Positions 60,750 to 64,000 of a DNA stretch of 64,000 nucleotides are shown here, in pieces (the stretch's first letter is position 1; each line of letters opens with the position of its first letter). The position numbers and the translations under genes were made by a program. Below the pieces are notes generated by a model that was not told the origin of the DNA, did not search any database, and saw only the letters and a program-made list of their open reading frames with translations. Source of the DNA: Epiperipatus broadwayi (Eukaryota > Onychophora > Udeonychophora > Euonychophora > Peripatidae); NCBI GenBank assembly GCA_028023455.1, contig JAQFVV010000056.1, positions 2,666,001 through 2,730,000 on the forward strand, given 5' to 3'.

Positions 60750-62568
60750 AACCATATATTTTAGTATAAAATATATTAATTGATGTAACAGGTATAAAAA
60801 TTTCTCTTTCTTCTTTGGTGATTTGATTGGCTTGATTCGCACTTTGAACAGATTACTTTCTTATATTATTTTAATAAATTTAAATTTGCTTCGTTCCATA
60901 TACTAATTCATATCAGAATGTTTAACTTTTTAAAATTTTTACAACACATTAAAATTTGGTAAAATATTATTAAAAATAATAATATTATTTTTATTTATTT
61001 AAAATGATCTTAAATTATTATTTCTATTGAATTAACAAAAAACCATTTGTTCAATTAAAATAAATTATTAAAAATAAATACAGTAATTACGTATGCATCT
61101 CAATGTAATAAAAGAAAAGAGCGCGAATTTAAGGGAAGATCGTCTGTTAGTTTGCTTTTGGAGGAAGAAAGAAAAGAAAATGGTAAAGGCAAATGGTGTA
61201 AATTTGCTAAGCTTATTTTAAAATAGTTAAAAAGTAAACGGATTACCACAAAATTTGCTATAAATGAATTAAATAACCCAGTGGTATTTAATTAAGATGA
61301 ATTGCTAAATTTAAAAGTCTGTTCAAGTCGGCTGGCCAAGTGGATCAAATCACCGTAACAATTTTCCAATATTACATTTTTAAAATGTCGGAGCTTCCCA
61401 GTTTAAAAGAATTAATTGCAAGAGTTTGGTATGTTTTAAAATGTTTATTATTCTACAATTTGGAAAAATTAAATAAGTATTTTAATTACAGAAGTTTTAT
61501 GAAAATGAAAATTTGTTTTTTTAAAAAGAAGTTTAAATTAAAGTAAAATGTTAAAGTTATCAATATAGTTTAATATTTCCGTTTCTAATTCTAATAAAAT
61601 ATAGTATTGATTGATATTTAACTTTACAATGCCAATCATATATTTGCTAGTTAATTTGTTTAACATTTGGATAATGAACCGTCTTCAAAATAGTTAATCC
61701 AAGCTATTTTCTAATTTTAACGTCAGTTTGAAATGATTAAATTAATTGCTATAATTGGTATTCCTAGATTTAAGCGTGGATGAATAAATATTAGCATGGA
61801 TGTGATAAACTTGGAATATTTTAATAGAGAGATGTAGAAATTAATAACTTATGAAAAACATTTTCATTTAAATTCTGCGTGTCATGTTTTGAAATTGTTT
61901 CTTGTTTATGGAGCCACGTAAAATCGTTATTCTAATAGTGATTATCATAACTAACACAAATGGATAAAATTACATGTTTGGAATTTAACTATAATTATAG
62001 CTATTACTTCATGTATTTGTCATTCGACACATCGTACCTGGATTCCACGGATTATATTTGGAGTTATAAATGCTATGTAATCCAATTTGTGATACACACA
62101 CCTGCTCTAATTCATGTGTTGAACTATAAAATGCGATACGTTTAATTTATATCATACACACACCTGTTAAATTTTATGTATTTGATGAATAATTCATTGC
62201 TTTAATTTTATAGTTATATGAACTTGCATGTGAAGTTCATAAGTTATGTTTTATTAAGTTTAAATTAATAGGGGTTGAATAAAATATGTATTCAAGAGAA
62301 TAGCGCTTGCGAAAAAGCTTAAAAAGTATTAAATGAATTCATGAGATGTATTAATCTTTATGGGGTATTTTGTTAGTCTTTCCAGATTTATATTCCTATA
62401 CTAATATTACTTATATTATATTACACATGTTTTATTTTAAGAAAGATAGGTTAGTACATTAGTTGTCCTGATTAGCGTAACATTTATTATGCAAGAACCC
62501 ACATTTGCTAGAGTGTTAGTGTTTTTCTGAACGATCAGAATAACTGAAGGGGCGAACGGTTGGTTACA
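60747..62568. mobile_element. Possible solo LTR, TGTAACCA...TGGTTACA, in (TA)n
   Basis: A perfect 8-base inverted terminus lies between TA runs (left ends 60746, right ATATATATATAA from 62569), consistent with insertion into and duplication of TATATA. Length is 1822 bases. The LTR-style TG...CA ends and lack of ORFs suggest a solo LTR. An unknown DNA element is possible. Confidence 0.5.
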
Positions 62569-62577
62569 ATATATATA

Positions 62578-62852
62578 TAATTCTACCAAATTTGTACTAT
62601 TCAAGTTAATATGAAAAGATAAAGTTAAACTAACAAGAAAGTCTTAAAAGCACTGAGCCAGCTTTCAGCAGATTGCTGCCAGATAGTGTTGAATATCATT
62701 AAAAATATGCTTACTTTTAACAGCACCATTCTATTCATCACTATGATTCTAGCAGCACTGTGCCAAATGCTGGCTGATTGCTTTTTAATACTTTCATATT
62801 AGTTTTATTTTACCTTTTCATATTAACTTGAACAGTACAAGTTTGGTAGATT
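62578..62852. repeat. Foldback element with about 110-base arms
   Basis: The left arm from CTACCAAATTTGTACTATTCAAG to about 62690 is the inverse of the right arm, about 62738-62852, ending CTTGAACAGTACAAGTTTGGTAG. A roughly 48-base spacer separates them. No coding content. Confidence 0.8.
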
Positions 62853-62920
62853 TACACAATTGTATGAAAAGTGTATACAATATTGAGATTTATATCTCAA
62901 TAATATAAATACAACCAATC

Positions 62921-62965
62921 TTGTCAGTGATACATGCCATTAACCAGAAACTAATCTGAAAGACA
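62921..62965 (+). ncRNA. Family B-like hammerhead relic
   Basis: TCAGTGATACATGCCATTAACCAGAAACTAATCTG aligns with the family B TCACTGATGAAGGCCACAAGCCAGAAACTAGTCTG at about two-thirds of positions. The core is destroyed but the GAAACUA-AUC end remains. Confidence 0.4.
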
Positions 62966-62976
62966 GATTATAGCCC

Positions 62977-63045
62977 TACAATCAACTGTCGATTGATTAC
63001 TCAAGCTTACAATCAACTGTCTATTGATTTCTCAGTCTTACAATA
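62977..63045. repeat. 31-base tandem repeat
   Basis: TACAATCAACTGTCGATTGATT (62977) repeats at 63008 as TACAATCAACTGTCTATTGATT, with the start of a third copy near 63039. Confidence 0.8.
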
Positions 63046-64000
63046 GATGACTCTTAAGTAATGTAAATAGAATAAATCACTGCTCCTAACAATATGATGA
63101 TTATAAATAGGAAAAATTAAATGGTGTTTTGTTGGTATTATTATTTTATCCTTTCTTACACTTTCATACTTTAAACAATTGTTTCAATGATTTTTATTTT
63201 ATTTCTTTATATGTTTCAATTTGTCTAATAAACTTTTTCAGAGCTATAATAGGGTAATATTAAGATACTCAACATAAATGGAAAAGTAAAATAAGATTAG
63301 CTACATATTATAGTAGAACCTCATTAATAAAATCAAAAGTCAGAAACTAGTCATTTAAGGGAAGGGGTGAGGGTTAATGCATTATCAGCTGACAATCAGT
63401 GATAACTCAAGCTGAGGTCTTTTAATTGATTATATATATGTTAATTCTAATATTCTAACAGATAAATGATGAATTCATAGTATTATTTCCGCGGTGCTTC
63501 TATGAATAACTGACGTTGGAAGCTTTGAGGAAAATACTTGTTAGTGTAAATTTAAAAAAATGAGTGATTTGTTGTTATTATTATTTTTTCTAAATAGTGA
63601 ATACAAGTGTCTTCAATTAATAAAAAACAGGCTAATAAGATACACAGCTACTATAGGTTAGCATGAGATTGAAATAATAAAGTGTTATGAATTTCTATTT
63701 TTTAGCTTGAATAGTAAAATAAGATTAAAAGTGTTTACTAGATATATATATTTGCATTACTTTCAGATTTAAATTCTAAGGTTTCTGATAAAATCAAAAG
63801 TCAATATCCAGTTTGGGGATGGAATAAAAATGCACTGTCATTTGGAAATCACTAATTATTCAAGCTGATTATAGATGACCAAAGTGCCTTTGTTTTTACA
63901 AATGGAAAGCGAAAACTACAATAAAGGAATTGCAAAAATATTTCACAATTATTTCTTTTATTTATTTATTTTTTTAAAAAAATACCTGCAACATTATTAG
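63046..64000. repeat. AT-rich window end with a weak direct repeat
   Basis: ATAAAATCAAAAGTCAGAAAC (63328) and ATAAAATCAAAAGTCAATATC (63787) start two diverged segments that share later words (TGATAACTCAAGCTGA / CTAATTATTCAAGCTGA). No gene recognised. Confidence 0.4.

Overview
The window is AT-rich (about a quarter G+C by eye) eukaryotic DNA, almost certainly from an invertebrate animal. The evidence is its set of mobile elements: RTE/CR1-type LINEs of the kind common in animals, an L1/Tad-like LINE, a Penelope-like element (PLE) with GIY-YIG endonuclease, a Tigger/pogo DNA transposon, a tRNA-derived retroposon, (TA)n microsatellites and many foldback repeats. I cannot name the species. I found no intact host protein-coding gene. 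The two small GC islets (5.5 kb and 22.5 kb) are the only places where a host exon looks possible, and both are weak. Every recognisable coding region is a broken transposon gene.

Layout. 1-840: minus-strand endonuclease end of an RTE-like LINE, cut by the window edge. 840-5490: AT-rich, one foldback repeat. 5495-5700: GC islet. 5930-6650: inverted ribozyme repeat, family C. 8100-12750: degenerate L1/Tad-like LINE (minus), with zinc-knuckle ORF1 and APE endonuclease/RT ORF2. 13959-14097: retroposed tRNA-like sequence with target duplications. 14414-15720: hairpin and a large inverted pair of tandem family A repeats. 16725-17020: LINE 3' end. 17560-20740: family A repeat split by a 3-kb TGTAAC...TGTCACA element. 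23665-24085: inverted family A pair. 29280-30860: RTE-like LINE relic split by a 405-bp foldback insertion. 31300-33060: dead Tigger transposase (minus). 33774-35642: possible solo LTR. 36161-37263: short Tigger-like element. 37550-37935: family A copy. 42960-44190 and 46380-46890: family B inverted repeats. 48047-50207: near-perfect 2.16-kb palindrome of two PLE 3' halves. 50248-54850: nothing recognised except a tandem repeat. 54896-55225: PLE-like foldback. 58200-60715: families E and D. 60747-62568: possible solo LTR in (TA)n. 62578-62852: foldback.

The main discovery is a set of dispersed repeats, about 420-475 bp per unit, that each carry a hammerhead ribozyme (HHR)-like motif: a CUGANGA core, a helix II hairpin, GAAA, a helix III closed with almost no loop, and a helix I pairing across the predicted cleavage site. 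I distinguish at least four families (A, B, C, D) plus relics. Several copies are tandem with one ribozyme per unit, as expected if monomers are cut from circular or multimeric RNA (retrozyme-like, or like the Schistosoma SM-alpha SINE-like satellite). Many copies are also arranged as inverted pairs, and in families A and B the loop between the inverted arms contains the ribozyme itself. The PLE here also ends in a PLE-type hammerhead remnant, giving a plausible reverse transcriptase source for these non-autonomous elements. All ribozyme calls come from reading motif and pairing by eye. Helix II closing pairs are non-canonical in A and B, so catalytic activity is not assured.
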